Source: Rehmannia glutinosa (Eukaryota; Streptophyta; Magnoliopsida; Lamiales; Orobanchaceae). From it: DNA of 64,000 nt. The translations under genes and the position numbers were made by a program. The notes beneath the pieces are model-generated. The model ran no database searches, was not told the origin of the DNA, and saw nothing but the letters and a program-made list of their open reading frames with translations. Positions 23,737 to 36,179 of the stretch are shown here, in pieces; position 1 is the first letter of the stretch; each line of letters starts with the position of its first letter. The stretch covers positions 310,001-374,000 of the forward strand of contig JABTTQ020003410.1 of the NCBI GenBank assembly GCA_016081115.2, given 5' to 3'.

Positions 23737-25166
23737 TGATTGGTATGTGTTTTGCATGTATTTTGGGTTTAATTGTGGTTAGAATAAGTTGGTATGCATG
23801 CGTTATTTGAGTAAAATGGGCTATATTCTTGTAAAGTGGAAAAGGTATTACGCTTTGCTTGTTTTGTGGGAATTAATCGGTATTTGTAGCATTTTGGCGA
23901 CAATTCGGAGCATTGCGGTAAAGGACCGCCAATAATAGTATGATGTTTGGAGTTGAATCGAGAAGAAGTCGGATGAACCAGGGCAAGAAACGAGAAAGAA
24001 ACGAAGGAATCGGCCTTAGTAGGGATGCAGGCGGGCGTGCGCCTACCGCACGGCCCGTGCGTCAACACCTAGGAAGAACACGCCTACGGCATGGCGCATG
24101 GCCCGTGCGCCATCTCGGTGGAATCAAGTGCCTATGGCCTGACGCACGGGCTGGTCGTGGCGCGAGGCGCACGACCCGTGCATCTGCGGGAAAAATAGGG
24201 TTTGACAAATCTAATCAAGTTTTTACCCAAACGGAGTATAAATAGAGACGAGGCGGCCCCCAAACAAAAACACACCGATATTTGCCCTAGAAAGCGGAGA
24301 AAAGAGCAACCTTCTACCGGAGGATTCGAGAGATTGATCGAGGTCGCAACCACACATTTGAGGATTGGAGATAGATCGAGAGATCATCGACATCCTTGAG
24401 TTTTCTCATTCCATAGTATCATCTACTTTCGATTAGTTAGATATGAACATGAATAATTTGTCTATGAATTGTTTATTTCCCATGTCCTGGCTAAACATCT
24501 TGTGATTCCGGGTTTGGGTTAGGTTAATGGATACTTTTGTTTGATGTTTAATTGCAATTGAAGTTATTATTTTCAAACCATATTCAAGTACTTTGTTTTA
24601 TTTTGTTTTATCAAAAGGCCTTTGGTTTAACTTGTTTTGATGTATTGATTCATAATTCGAGAGATGAGTTTCAATACTAGATCTTTGAGTACTTGACATG
24701 AATATTTGCAAGATTGAGAAGTCTGTGAATATTTATAATCTTGTGTGCTTTTGGGAGTTGGATATCTTTTGTTGAGTAGAGATCTTAGCATAGATAATCC
24801 AATCAATATTTTTACATACATCTCGAGAGAGAGGGTAAAATACTTTCGTGATTGTCTTATAGGGAAGAATAATAATAACTTTGGTGCGATTAATCGATAA
24901 CAAAAAGGGATATTAATCGAAACCATAACCCTGGAATCCATTCATCTCATTGATCTTTCAATCAACTTTTTTTTGTCTTTTAGGATAAATTATTGTCTTG
25001 CTTTTACAAACCAATCATCCAATTTCGACCGCCTAGATAAAAATAAGACTATTATAATCTCAATACTTAGTACAATAATTTATTAATCTTTGTGGATTCG
25101 ACCTTGCTAACCCTATTCTATAAACTACACCGTACACTTGCAGTGAAGCTAAAAATAAGGCGAACA
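23737..25166 (+). mobile_element. Solo LTR of an Athila-type gypsy element
   Basis: It starts TGATTGG, ends GGCGAACA and is flanked by the 5-bp TSD CTATA (23732-23736 and 25167-25171). The last 700 bases are the reverse-complement match of the LTR ends at 5437 and 9198, so it belongs to a related family, while the first half differs. No internal region remains, the classic product of LTR-LTR recombination. Copy B has the same solo LTR at the same site with the same TSD. Confidence 0.93.
24237..24244 (+). promoter_or_regulatory. Solo LTR TATA box
   Basis: TATAAATA is preceded (24027-24190) by a GC-rich block with repeated CACGGCCCGTGCG-type palindromes. Copy B has the box at 52063-52070. Confidence 0.65.
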
Positions 25167-25835
25167 CTATACATTAAAATATTACTAAGTATACGAAACA
25201 TTTAACTAAGTATACAATTATACTGAACTAAATACACAATTCCACTGAATTACTTATATAACTAAGTATACAATTCCATTGAACTAAGTATACAAATCGA
25301 TAGAACTACTTACTAAACTTCTTATATAACTAAGAATACGATTCCATGAATCAAGTATACAAATCCACCTGAACTAAATATACAATCAAACATGACTAAG
25401 TATACAAGTGCATTGAACTAAATATATAATAAAACGATGTTCACAAATATGGCGGAAAGAAGTATCAATTTTGAAAAAAACAACGCTTGAAGTTGATGAT
25501 TTTTCCTCCCTAAAAATCGGGTAATGAAAAGATAGGATTATGTTTCCTTGAAAATAGCTAATAACCGCCCAATTAACAAAACGATTAAATATAAAAGTAC
25601 AATTATACCCTTATAAGCCTAAATTAACTAAAATGATCTACACCATCCAAAATTTTAAATCAATAGTCCATAAGTGTTCTTATGGACTAACCTAAATGGA
25701 TTGGTCTCATTTGAACCAATCCCTATATATATATGTATATCCCCTAGAGTTGCATCAATAAAAACCAAGACTTAAATAAACCTTTTAGCTACCGAATGAG
25801 TCAGAGTGTTTCGGATATGTGAAAAGGAAAAAAAT

Positions 25836-26425
25836 ATAGTCGGTTTTTTTAGTCATTCCCATCAAAACAAGATGTTTTTAGCCATCTTTTTCAAACACAT
25901 CTTTTTTTAGCCATTTTGGGGTTTGAAAACCTAATTTGCCCTTAAGCCAATTTAATCGCACAAAAACACACATCCCTCGTGACTCGACATCGAGTTCTTG
26001 TGACTCGACATCGAAGTTATCAGAATCGTAACTCGATGTCGAGTCATTGTTTCGACATCAGTCATCAGAACTCGATGTCGAAGTTACAAAGATCGATTCT
26101 CTCACTTATTATAACCTGATTATTTTTTTTTCCAAAAATTTTGAATTCACATAACTTTTTCGTTTTAAATCCGTTTTGCATGTATAATATATCAAATTAA
26201 TCCTCTTTTTGATATTTATAATTCAACACCCATATTGTATATTTAAAAACGAAAAATACAGGTTCGATTTTCTTAAAAGTTTTGAAAGAAAGAGTAAGAG
26301 GATATATAAAGATAGGTGAAAAGGAGAGAAATAATCCAAATATCAAACAAACATGCTAGAAGGGTATGAATGTCATTTTACACCCTAAAATGGCTAAAAA
26401 GATGTGTCTACAAAAGATGGCTATT
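25836..26425. mobile_element. MITE-like inverted repeat with TCGA palindrome cluster
   Basis: TTTTTAGCCATCTTTT near 25876 and AAAAGATGGCT near 26413 are inverted. Further in, CATCTTTTTTTAGCCATTTTGGGGT (25900) faces ACCCTAAAATGGCTAAAAAGATG (26382), each described here only in part. Between them, 25979-26095, the 12-mers CTCGACATCGAG and CTCGATGTCGAG alternate. Copy B (61960-62235) has lost about 200 bp, including the right arm. Confidence 0.55.
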
Positions 26426-27288
26426 TTTAATCTTTATATTTTGTAAATGGCTATTTTGTATCATTTCTACATAATTATAACTAAACGAGAATGTGTCCAG
26501 TGTGTATTGTACAAACAACAAACAAAATATAAACAACTCGTAATAAATAATATTGTGAGGAAAGGATCTTTTTTCCTCTCTAACCTCTTTCATTGAAATA
26601 TATGTTTACTCGGCAAATTACGGGTTGATACAAATGAATCCCTTTATAACTATGTCACACCTATACCATATATTTCAACTACTTTTTGGTGACCTCCGTT
26701 GACTTGGATAGCAACTTGGACTCCATCCAATTGTTGAGAAGCAACCTCCTGTTACTTCAAAAAAGAGCGACTTGAACTCCCTTTAAGTGTTGTTTGTGAC
26801 CTCCGTCACATGGAATAAACTACTCATCGCGAGTTGTTGAAACAACATGGATCAAGCCTTTTTTTCTTCTTGAATGGCTCAAAGACTTAATATGAGAAGA
26901 CACTAATATAAAATATAATCGAATACAAAGTGCACAAAATCCACACTCTAAAAGTGTTGGAATCGCGTATATTTATAGACTCCTAGCCCTAGGAATAAAA
27001 TGAAACTTGGTAAAAGATCTTATTGACACAATTTTCTTCTTTAAAGAGTTTCAAATCTTCATTTAATGCTTGTGGTTGATTGTATACGTTTTCCTTCCAA
27101 AAGTCATTTAGATCTTCCTTGCATGATAATAGTATATTCTCACATCTTCACCATGATGGGAAATATCTTTCAAGTCAACTTGCCATACAAAGGTAAAAAA
27201 ATTACAAGATTCTACAAGATGATGCTTTTTATGGCGATCACTCCAAGTTAGGGTTTCGAATAAGTTTCATTACCCCGAGGGGAGGATG
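26426..27288. other. Unassigned AT-rich DNA, possibly LTR-derived
   Basis: It contains TATATTTATAG (26966) followed by a CT-rich stretch, as in LTRs, but no partner LTR or ends were found. No protein is supported. It is duplicated up to 27267. Confidence 0.35.
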
Positions 27289-27293
27289 ATGTT
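27289..27293. repeat. TSD ATGTT of copia-2, left copy
   Basis: It is repeated at 41330-41334 directly after the other LTR. Confidence 0.9.
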
Positions 27294-28828
27294 TGAAGGT
27301 CCCAAGGGGTGTAGTGTAAGGTTTAGAAGGGGGTTGAATAAACCTTACCAAATTTTCGATTTAGTCCTTTTAAATCTACAGAGTTGATTTTACACATTTA
27401 CCGTGTCCTTGATGGACAATCGAATTAGTCGCTCAAGAGAGTTAATCTCTCAACAGACTAAGCCGTTTGTTGATGGAGTAACTCATTGTTGGCTATAATT
27501 TAACTCAATTGTGGTTTTATTTTATTGGAAGACTTAACACCCTTAAGTTTGATTAAGCAAGATTTTAGAGCTTGATTTAGTACTTATAAATTATCAAATG
27601 GATAGCAAATTTATCACAGATATAAGCGATTAAAAGTGCGTAAATTTAAATCTTTGAAATGCAAATGACATCAGAAAAGTTTTTATAGAGGTTCAAGATG
27701 GGGTAATTCTTCTACTCCTCTCTTCTCCAACTCCCGGAGGAATCCACTAAGTAATGATCAGTTTACAAAGTGGTAACAAAGTCCGATACAAGTCTTGATC
27801 ACTGGCCCGACTTGATCCTTAGGGACTCGATCCTGAGACGCCTTGATCACTCGGTGGCTTCTCGACGACTCGGCCTTCTTCACAGGGCTTTGCGCTTTGT
27901 TACTACTGACTCACTTGCTCAAGCTCTTTGGATTTGATCACGAAGCCCTCCAAAAGCTTAAGACTTGGTTCAACCTTGAACCTTTCTACAATCCTTCCCG
28001 GAATGTAGACCCCTTGTTTTCAAAAGTTTCCTCTTCAACCGATTGAAGTTCTCTTTCCTTCACGGTGAGTGTTGGATTGATGTACTTCGTAATGTAGGCT
28101 TGAGGATTGAGAATGTTTCAGTTTTTCTAATGTGCTTGTATATCTCACGTGTGTGTCATACCTTTATCTCAAACAAACTCCTCGGCCTTTTATAGTGAAC
28201 TTTCAAAAATTTGCCCGTTGAAGAGATAGACTTATTTTTGAAAGTCACTTTGCGATCGTTGGCTTGCGCTTCTTGGAATTGCCGTTTCCTCGTATGAATT
28301 GTTCTTTCACCTTTTCGAGTTCGACACGGTGTAGTGCTTCCCATTGGTTCATTCCTTTTGCACGCTTCGGGATCGAGCACTCCAAGAAAGGTGGTATGGA
28401 GATATTACTTGTTTAAGTAAATCTCTTGATTTACGCAACGGTTCTTTTACGATTATTCTCGACTTGACCGCATTTCCTTGCTTTCCCAGGTGACTTAGAG
28501 TCGCCTTCCAATCATTGGATAACTCTTTGTCACTTCAACTTGAGACTTGGCTTTTCTTGAGTTGACTTGATCGATGCTCCACTCATTGCATCTCACCGCT
28601 TCTTGATAGAGTTCCGTCTACTCTTCTTTGCCATACTCACTGTCTCAGCAGCAGAAGTTTTCCTTCCGATCTTGATTGTCTTCTTGCATGTTAGGGCGTA
28701 GGCCGACTTAACTCGCCTTGGCAGCTCTATTCATTACAATGCATTTTACAACAAGAATTGGGGTGCCAACTTTCTATTCTAAGTTTTACATGGCATTCAT
28801 CAAAATCTAAACAATAAAATTCCTAACA
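27294..28828 (-). repeat. 3' LTR of copia-2
   Basis: It is 1535 bp. The minus-strand TATA box CTATAAAA is at 28187-28194. It differs from its partner mainly at CAG/CTG-like sites, such as GATCAGTTTAC (27757) against GATCGATTTTAC (40257). Confidence 0.93.
28187..28194 (-). promoter_or_regulatory. LTR TATA box
   Basis: CTATAAAA on the minus strand; the partner LTR has it at 40690-40697. Confidence 0.55.
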
Positions 28829-28842
28829 ATTTCCCCCTTTTT

Positions 28843-31800
28843 GATGATGCCAAAACTTAAACCATACAAAGATGCAAATAACAAAGATACATACAGATAG
28901 TGTATTGACATAGAATGTATGCTGAGAATCAATCTTTTTATTGATCATATCATTCTTGTACTTAACACAATTGTTTACAAGGTGTATCGAGTATATAATT
29001 GTCTTCAAAAAAATAAAGAATTTATAGCTTTATTACGAAGACTTACATTGTATGTATTTACATAATAAAATACACGAAGGGTTAAAGAACACTTCATCTC
29101 CTTATTTGTCTCCTTCTTTCATCTTGTTCAACATCTTCTTCTCTTCTTCTCTTCTTCTCGCCGTCACCGCTTTCTTTTTTTCTTTTCATATGCCTTCCTG
29201 GCAGCCTTCATCTTTTCTTAATCTTTCCTGTCTCTCCCGCCATAGCCGAGTTTATCTCTTGTTTTCTTCTTCTAATCTTTTTGCATACTCGGCGTTAGTT
29301 TTAGCCACTTTTAAATTTGCCACTTGGTCAAGCCCAACCCAAGAGATCCCTCCTTTCTTTCCCGGATCTACGTATTCAATATTCTTGGGCAAAGGCCTAG
29401 GTCCAAGCTTCTTCCTCCACTCATCGCTTCTTCCCTCTACTGGGCGTATATCAGATCTTTGTCTTGGTTCTTCTTCCAATTTGAGTGACTAGCAGAGTGA
29501 CCCAGCAGAGCGATCGGAAGTCTCACTGTCGTCGCCTTCTTCACATAACGTGAGACCCTTTTCCCAAGACAAGTCCCAAGCTTGAGCCATGGACATATTT
29601 GCAAAATATCCTTGATTCGAGCGTTTTGAATTCGTCAATCGACGTGGCTCGTCCCGACATCCGAAATGGCATACGTGTCTCGTCTCTTTGGAATGCCTCC
29701 GTGTTCTTTCAAGATGTTCATAACTCGCATCCATTCTTCCTTCCACTTCATTCATCCCTCGCTTCAATTGCTTTTCTCTTCTCGGCCATAGATACAAAGC
29801 AGAGTGTTGGAGTGGCAGAGTCACGGGAGTTTGTCGCTTATAATGTCACCGTGACAGGACCCTGTTGAGGGGTTTGTGCAATCATCAAGGTCATATCTTT
29901 TGATCCTTCCCCTCAGATTTTTCTTTCTTTTGTTTCAAAATTTCCTCGGTGATTTTCCCTTCTCATTGTTCCCTTCTCACCGCTCCTTTCTTTTCGACTT
30001 TGATTTTTTTCTTTAAGGTATTCCTCTTCCCCCTTTTTGGCATCATCAAAGGATAGAGGAACCCCAGGGAACATCTTGGCAAGCATGAAATCGAGCTGCA
30101 GATAGTCGAAGTTCGCTTCAAGTCTGCTGCGTTGTAAGCGGCAAAGACGGAATTCGGATCGAGTAGCGTTGGACTCTGCTGAAATCGGCTTCATCTCGGC
30201 CATGAGAAGGTGAATTTTCTAGTCATGTGTTCTTCCAAACGCTGTATATCATTTGTATTTTGCTCACGCAGCGCCTTGATTTCGGCAAAGTGTGAGCTTC
30301 ATGCATATGCTCAATGTGTTCTCTCGGCCTTCGTTTTGCATCAAAGCATTTTCGGCTCTCTCCACACCAGACTTGTTGAACAAAGTTCAAGTATCTCTGT
30401 TCCACACGCATTGATTCTTCTTTGTTGCCACCATTCCCTTATCCTCGACCGTGATGCCTCTCAAGTCATTTTGTAAGTTGGCATCTCTGTTGTCGCCGCA
30501 TGTCCAAAGAGGCCTCGATGCCTCTCCATCCGTTCAACCTCGGCCAAAGAGTGCTTTGAACACTTCTCGAACTTCACTGATTTTTCCAGGTGCGGTGATG
30601 GCCATACATCGTCAAAATCAAAATCTACGGAACAATGGTGCCCGAGTGAAAACAGAGAGCTGGTGCGTGATAGCGTGCTTGTTCGTTTTTCGACTCTTCG
30701 TGGAGTTTCGGTATTTCCGGTGAAAAAGGAAAAGACTCTACGAAGGATTCATCACCGCCAACCGAATCGTTCGATGATGAGTGGTGCGCGGGCGGTTCTT
30801 TTGGGAATCGATCTGCTGCAGCCTTGAGGAGCTCGCGCAGATGGTCTCTTGTTGAGCCGGGTCTTGTTGTGAGGTGGACCCTTGGCCACGAGCCTCATTT
30901 GTCTTAATGCCCGTTGGTCTCGGTGATTTTTCCATTTCGATGATCGGTCCTCGGCCTTATCGAGCGTCATCGGACGATGATGAGATTTCGATGGTGGCTC
31001 ATCATCAAAGTTAAAAGTTTGACGAGTAGTCTTGGGATCGACTTGCTCGTGCTTGGAACACCCATGGTGAAGTCTTTTGGATTTGTCATGGGGATGACTA
31101 GAACTTCTTCTTCGCCTTCCGATCCCGGAAAAGTGACATCGGGGTTGTCCCGGGAATCATGAAGTGCGCGATCTCCTTCTCGGATGGGTCGATGATAGCG
31201 GGAGGGATGTTCTCTACTTGACTTCTTTACTCCGGGAAGTCTCAACCTCCCGTGGGCCTTCGCATACCTCCGGCAGTCTCTCGCTGCGAGGCCTTGGTCC
31301 TCCCTTTCGGCAAAGGTGTCGGTTGTCTTAGGGTCTTCTACGGTGGCATCCATAGGAGTCTCAACCCCATGGATTGCACTTTCATCGCCCCAGTGTTAAC
31401 TCCCTGTACATTCTTCTTGTGCCTCGATCGCATCGGCGGCGTCATTAGCCTTCAGAGCAGTTGGCACCTCACCCGAGACAGTCTCAATCGCCTGCGAGCT
31501 TCGTTGATGGCAACTTGCTTTGTTCTTCGTGTGTTTATAATTTCTCGTCTTTGCCTCCTTGATTCGTTGTGGAGTCATCCGTAGCATCCTCCGACCTTGC
31601 CGCGGTGGAGGAGTTTCCCCTCGGGCGCACGCACCCGGTGAGTGACTTGGAATGGGGTCACTCGTCTCCAAACTCCCGGCTATTTCGATTGATTGTTCAG
31701 CCGTTGGGGCGGTGGTAGCACACCTTCAATGGGGTTGGCTCGACCGGGGTCCCCACTAGCCAGCTTTCATCGCGCCCCTATCCTTATTGCCTTCTTCCGA

Positions 31801-33650
31801 GTGAGTGGGAAGTGGTAGCGAACAACAACGGTGCTATTTATTTTCGAACCACTCCCATTGGATCGATTTCGGTGTGTGTTCGAGGACTCTCCTGGTCCCT
31901 CCATTAGTCTTTGCTCGTGAAGGATTCTTGACTCGTGCAATGCTTGCGCATTTGCAACTCTTCGTAGCGGCAGAAAGATTCTCTGCAGTTCCTCGTCACC
32001 GCCGGGAGAAGACATCAAGGAGAGGATGTGTGTGTTCTCGTGGTGCGGAGATAGGGCGGATGCTTGCCTTCTCACGTTCCTCGCCTTCCTCGGCTTGCTT
32101 TTCTCTCTCCTTTTCCTTGTAAATCTGCCGATGATGTAAGCGATTTGTCTTCATCAAGTCTTTGGGAGCACAAGAGTTAGTCCAAGGAAATTTAGCGAGT
32201 TCTTCTTCTTCTATGAACTCGGCCGTTGGAACTGTTCCTTGACTTACTTAACTTCCATTTCCTCCACTCACGCAGACGATTTTGGATGTCCGGGTAAGGT
32301 GGAGATAGGATCATTACATCACTATCCTTCGGCAGTTCTTTCTTGTGCTTGGTGTGTGAGCTACAATCGTGTCTTCGGGTTGCCTCTGTGACGCTTTCAA
32401 AGAGACTTGGTGTTTCACCAGCCTACATCCGGAGACTCTACTTCTCCGATAGTCTCGGTATTTGTGCTAGCCGAGCAACCGACTCAATTTGGTTTCTCCG
32501 ATTGGATCGCTTGACTATTCTTCTTCGTCTCCTGGTTTGTACCGGGGAATTTCTCGGTTCGAGAGATGTTGTCCTCTCGAGTCTTGGCGGCCTGGGGCGT
32601 CTTTGAGTGTCTTCTTCTCGAGGAGCGGCCGTCTTGGCTTGTCGTTCTCCTCCTTTTGACGATCGGAGAAGGTATTTGTGAGTCCTTCTTGACGGCTGCC
32701 GCGGCGGGAGGGCAGTGAGACACGGCCGGGTGGGCAGGGCGGTGACTCGCTGCGGGGAGGAGCATGTTTGGTTTTCTTTCTTTGCAGGGGCATCGGTCTT
32801 CTTGGCGTACCGCAGGGGCGCTTTCTTCTTCGGGCCGAGAGAAACAATTTGATCTTCTCGGGTGGTGATTCCCCTCACAGTGTCGCTCTCTTGGCGTAAG
32901 CTCTTTTCTCGTGCGCGAGAGGTTTGCTCGAACATCCTCTTGTTAACATGGAATGCCTTCCCATGTCTAAGAGGGACTCCTTTCACCTCCAATAGCCGGC
33001 CAATCACAGGCCATATCCTAGGGATCCTCCAAATGAACCATCTTTTTTGAAGGACTTGTTCCCCACGCGTTCGGGCAGAGTCTGCTTTGTAGACAAACTC
33101 GCCCGATTTATCTTCTTTTCTTCGATGATTGCAGCCATTACAATCGGCTTTGCCTTGATGATTGGTCAAAGTCGCCAAATTTGATGTCGATACATTTGGC
33201 AACTATGTCCAACAACTTGTGATAATCCTCCTTCAGCGATCTCTTGTTTTCTTTGTGTATATTATTTTATCGGCAAAGTCGGACTTGGCTATTTCTTTCC
33301 ATGCGTCGGCCCAAGTTTACATCGCTTCTTTGATCTCGATGCTCCTTCCTGGGGTAGTAAGCAATATTGACCAAATCCTCGCGAGAGATAGTCACCGCTT
33401 TCCGTGAAGCGGATGACTTGATTCCTTCATCGTGAATCTCAAAGCATTCACGAGAATTGTGCGACCTCCTCCACATAGGTCATCGGATATTCTAACGTTA
33501 GAAACGGTTTTAGTTCGGACGTTTCCAACTTCTCGGCGATTTTCTTCACCAGGGTGTCGTCGGACCCGCTTCACCATTCCGAAATCCACCGTCGAACCGG
33601 TGTGGATTTGCTTTCCTAACTTGGTAAAGTCATAAGTTGGTGCCATTTCT
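28843..33650 (-). pseudogene. Extra post-pol coding region of copia-2 (unknown or envelope-like)
   Basis: Below the RNase H end, a minus-strand ATG at 33646 opens MAPTYDFTKLGKQIHTG, and coding-like sequence continues in shifting frames towards 29250. Recognisable islands: REDLVNIAYYPRKEH (about 33380), RSLKEDYHKLLDIVAK (about 33220), a KMVHLEDP-like stretch near 33040, a proline- and lysine-rich stretch (32800-32500), and acidic or coiled-coil stretches at 30200-29250. The islands at 33400-33000 remind me of the 'putative plant transposon protein' type found beside plant retroelements. Position after pol is where Sireviruses keep an envelope-like ORF. No membrane span is obvious. Function is unknown. 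Confidence 0.55.
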
Positions 33651-34189
33651 CAGGATTGTATCAAGGAAAAACTCGTAAATTGATTTGAAGGTTGATAGGG
33701 TTTCGAGAGTATTCTCGCTTTGCTTTTGAGAGAAAGAGATGAACAGTTTTTAGAAGTGTGAGAGAGAAACGGACGAAAATGGTTTAAATATGGTTTATGA
33801 AAGGGCGTGCGGATGGTTTTGAATTGTGATTGAAATCAACGGCTTGGATTTCGCGACGCCTATTGAGCATTTCATGTCTCGTATTTAATGCGGCGGCATT
33901 TATATCCAATCATAAGCTTGGTGTGCGGCTTTATGTCTCGTACACATCATCATTATGCCGACGTATTCCTTAAAACATTCCCGCTTAAGTCAAAACGATT
34001 GCGTTTTTGTCACTTTGCTCATAAGTTATTCAACTTATCCCTTAGCCGATTTAACTCTACTCCTCGCAGATTCTCTTAGTGACTCACCTATCGGTGACTT
34101 GTGTGTATTGTCTTTTCCGACATACTGGTGATTCGAAATGAGTGATTTGTCACACTCTTTTTCACTCCTTTTCTGTTCTAATTCTCTTC

Positions 34190-36000
34190 TTTGATTTGTC
34201 CGAGTGTCACCATTTTGACGATTAGCCCCAACTCATGCTTGAGTTCTTCAAATCTTGACTCACATAATGGTTTTGTGAAGATGTCGGCTAGTTGTTTATC
34301 GTTGAGATATATTCCAGGATGATGTCCTTCTGCTCAATATGATCTCTTATGAAGTGATATCGACATCAATATGCTTTGTTCTTGAATGCAACACAGGATT
34401 TTGAGTGATTGCAATTGCACTTGTGTTATCACACATGATTGGAATTTCTTTTTCCTCAACTTCATAGTCTCTCACTTTGTCTCATCCATAGGACTTGGGC
34501 TTGTGCCCGCCAGCCTATGTATTCGCCTCATTTGTAGAGAGGTGGCTATTGAGTTTTGCTTCTTGCTAAACCAGAAATCACTGTTTCCTAGCATTTGACA
34601 TGTGCCGAAGTGCTCTTTTCTGTCAACTCGCATCCAAAGATAGTCGAATCTGAATAGCCAATTAGCTTGAATCCACATTCCTTTGGATACCATAGGCCTA
34701 CTTCTTGGCTTCCTTTCAAGTATCTCAATATTCTCTTAGTCATTGCTTTGTCATATGGCTCTCTTTTGGAGCGATTGAAATCTTGCACATACACCTACAT
34801 CAAAGGTGATGTCCGCCCGCTTTGTGAGATAGAGCAATGATCCAATAAGTGCTCGTATCTTGTTTGATCTACTGAGGCTTGCCATCCGCATCCATGTCCA
34901 TTTTGTGATGTGTTCATTGGTATTTTTACGGAAGACTTCTCCTCCATACCAAACTTCTTCATTAAGTCTCTCGGTGTATTTTGTTTGACTTATGAAGGTT
35001 CCATCCTTCATTGTTTCACTTGGAGTCCAAGGAAGAATGTCGACTCTCCCATCATGCTCATTTCAAATTTGCTTTGCATGATGTTTGAGAATTTTTCACA
35101 CGAGTTCATTGTTAGTGGATCCAAAAATGATGTCATCCACATATATTTGAACAAGCAAAGATACTCTTCTTGTCTTGAATTCGAAAAGTGTTCTATCTAC
35201 TTTTCCTTTTGTGAATCCATTTTCGTTAGGAATTGTGACAGGTGTCATACCATGCTCTGGGTGCCTGTTTCAATCCACGGGGCTTTCTTGAGTTTGTATA
35301 CCTTGTCTCCAAGAGTCTTCTCGCTCAAATCCTCGAGGTTGTTCAACATACACTTCTTCTTCCAATAAACCATTTAGGAATGCACTTTTTACATCCATCC
35401 GATATACAATGAAATTCTTGTGAGTCGCATAGGCAAGAAACATCCTTATAGCTTCCAATCTTGCTACAGGGGCAAATGTTTCATCAAAATCTATCCCTTC
35501 TTCTTGGCAATATCCTTTGGCTACTAGTCTTTCTTTGTTTCTTAACACAGTAACCTTCCTCGTTCATCTTATTTCGAATACCCATTTGGTTCCAATAACA
35601 TTTTGATGCATGGGTCTTTGCACTAATTCCCACACTTTATTTCTTTCAAACCGATTCACTCTTCTTGCATAGCTTGAATCCAATGTATGTCATCCAATGC
35701 TTGTGACACATCTTTTGGCTCTATTTGCGAGATGAAGCATGTGAACATAGCTTCTTGTTGAGTTGGATCTTGTTTTGACACCTTCTCTTATATCTCCAAT
35801 GACAAGTTTCGTGGATGGTCTCTCGGCCATCTTACATCGAGTTGGAGTAAGTTATTTGGATTGATCGACTTGCGGTTTGTGTTGGTGTGGTCGCTCTCTC
35901 ATAATCATTTAGCTGCAAATTTTCCAACTGTTTTTGAGATTCAACTATCTCATCTTCTTCAATTGATAATTCCTTTTTCTTCAAAGATAGGGACTCTTCT
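34190..36000 (-). pseudogene. copia-2 reverse transcriptase and RNase H
   Basis: On the minus strand RT begins after an acidic linker near 36000. ERLVAKGYCQEEGIDFDETFAPVARLEAIR and the following DVKSAFLNG stretch lie at 35548-35360 and are close to the Sirevirus consensus; only part is quoted. The catalytic YVDD is at 35143-35132. RNase H follows: ILRYLKG near 34720, GYSDS near 34645, and a terminal RTKHIDV-x-YHFIRDH-like stretch near 34370-34330. Several frame changes interrupt it. The domains would synthesise the element cDNA. Confidence 0.9.
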
Positions 36001-36179
36001 CGTATGATTGGATGATTGACTTATCGCCTAACTCTTCAATGTCTTCTCCATTTACATTTGGCTCATCGAATACTACATGAATGGATTCCTCTCTGTAACC
36101 ATAGTTCTTTTGTTGAGTATCCTCAGTAGGCTTTGCTTTTTTGAGTATCCTAAGAAGATACCTCATCGCCTTTAGCATC

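Larger units (their letters stand above)
23267..25723 (+). mobile_element. E3: (TA)n-flanked element containing a solo gypsy LTR
   Basis: It begins GGGAGGGGATCTGTGAGACC after about 24 TA units and ends GAACCAATCCC at another TA run. The ends form an imperfect inverted repeat (TGAGACCAxxC...GGACTA). Removing the solo LTR (23737-25166 plus one TSD copy) leaves about 1.0 kb of the same family as E1 in reverse. The core is an AACTAAGTATACAA(T) word array (23560-23730, 25172-25440). Confidence 0.75.
20624..27267 (+). repeat. Large direct duplication, copy A
   Basis: The sequence from ATCCTATGGACTAACC to AATAAGTTT recurs in order and orientation at 47198-63081. Shared parts include the end of E1, all of E2, the hAT right arm with its TSD, two MITEs, E3 with its solo LTR and TSD, and the flank up to 27267. 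Outside these limits the two copies diverge abruptly. Confidence 0.9.

Noticed and set aside
29052..29492. 146-residue plus-strand frame with hydrophobic, serine-rich stretches
   Set aside because: It is antisense to the glutamate- and lysine-rich coding-like strand of copia-2; hydrophobic runs are complements of acidic codons.
32438..33202. 254-residue R/K/S-rich frame that looks like an SR-type RNA-binding protein
   Set aside because: Overlapping frames carry pieces of the copia-2 extra region, and the basic, low-complexity look comes from reading through frame breaks.
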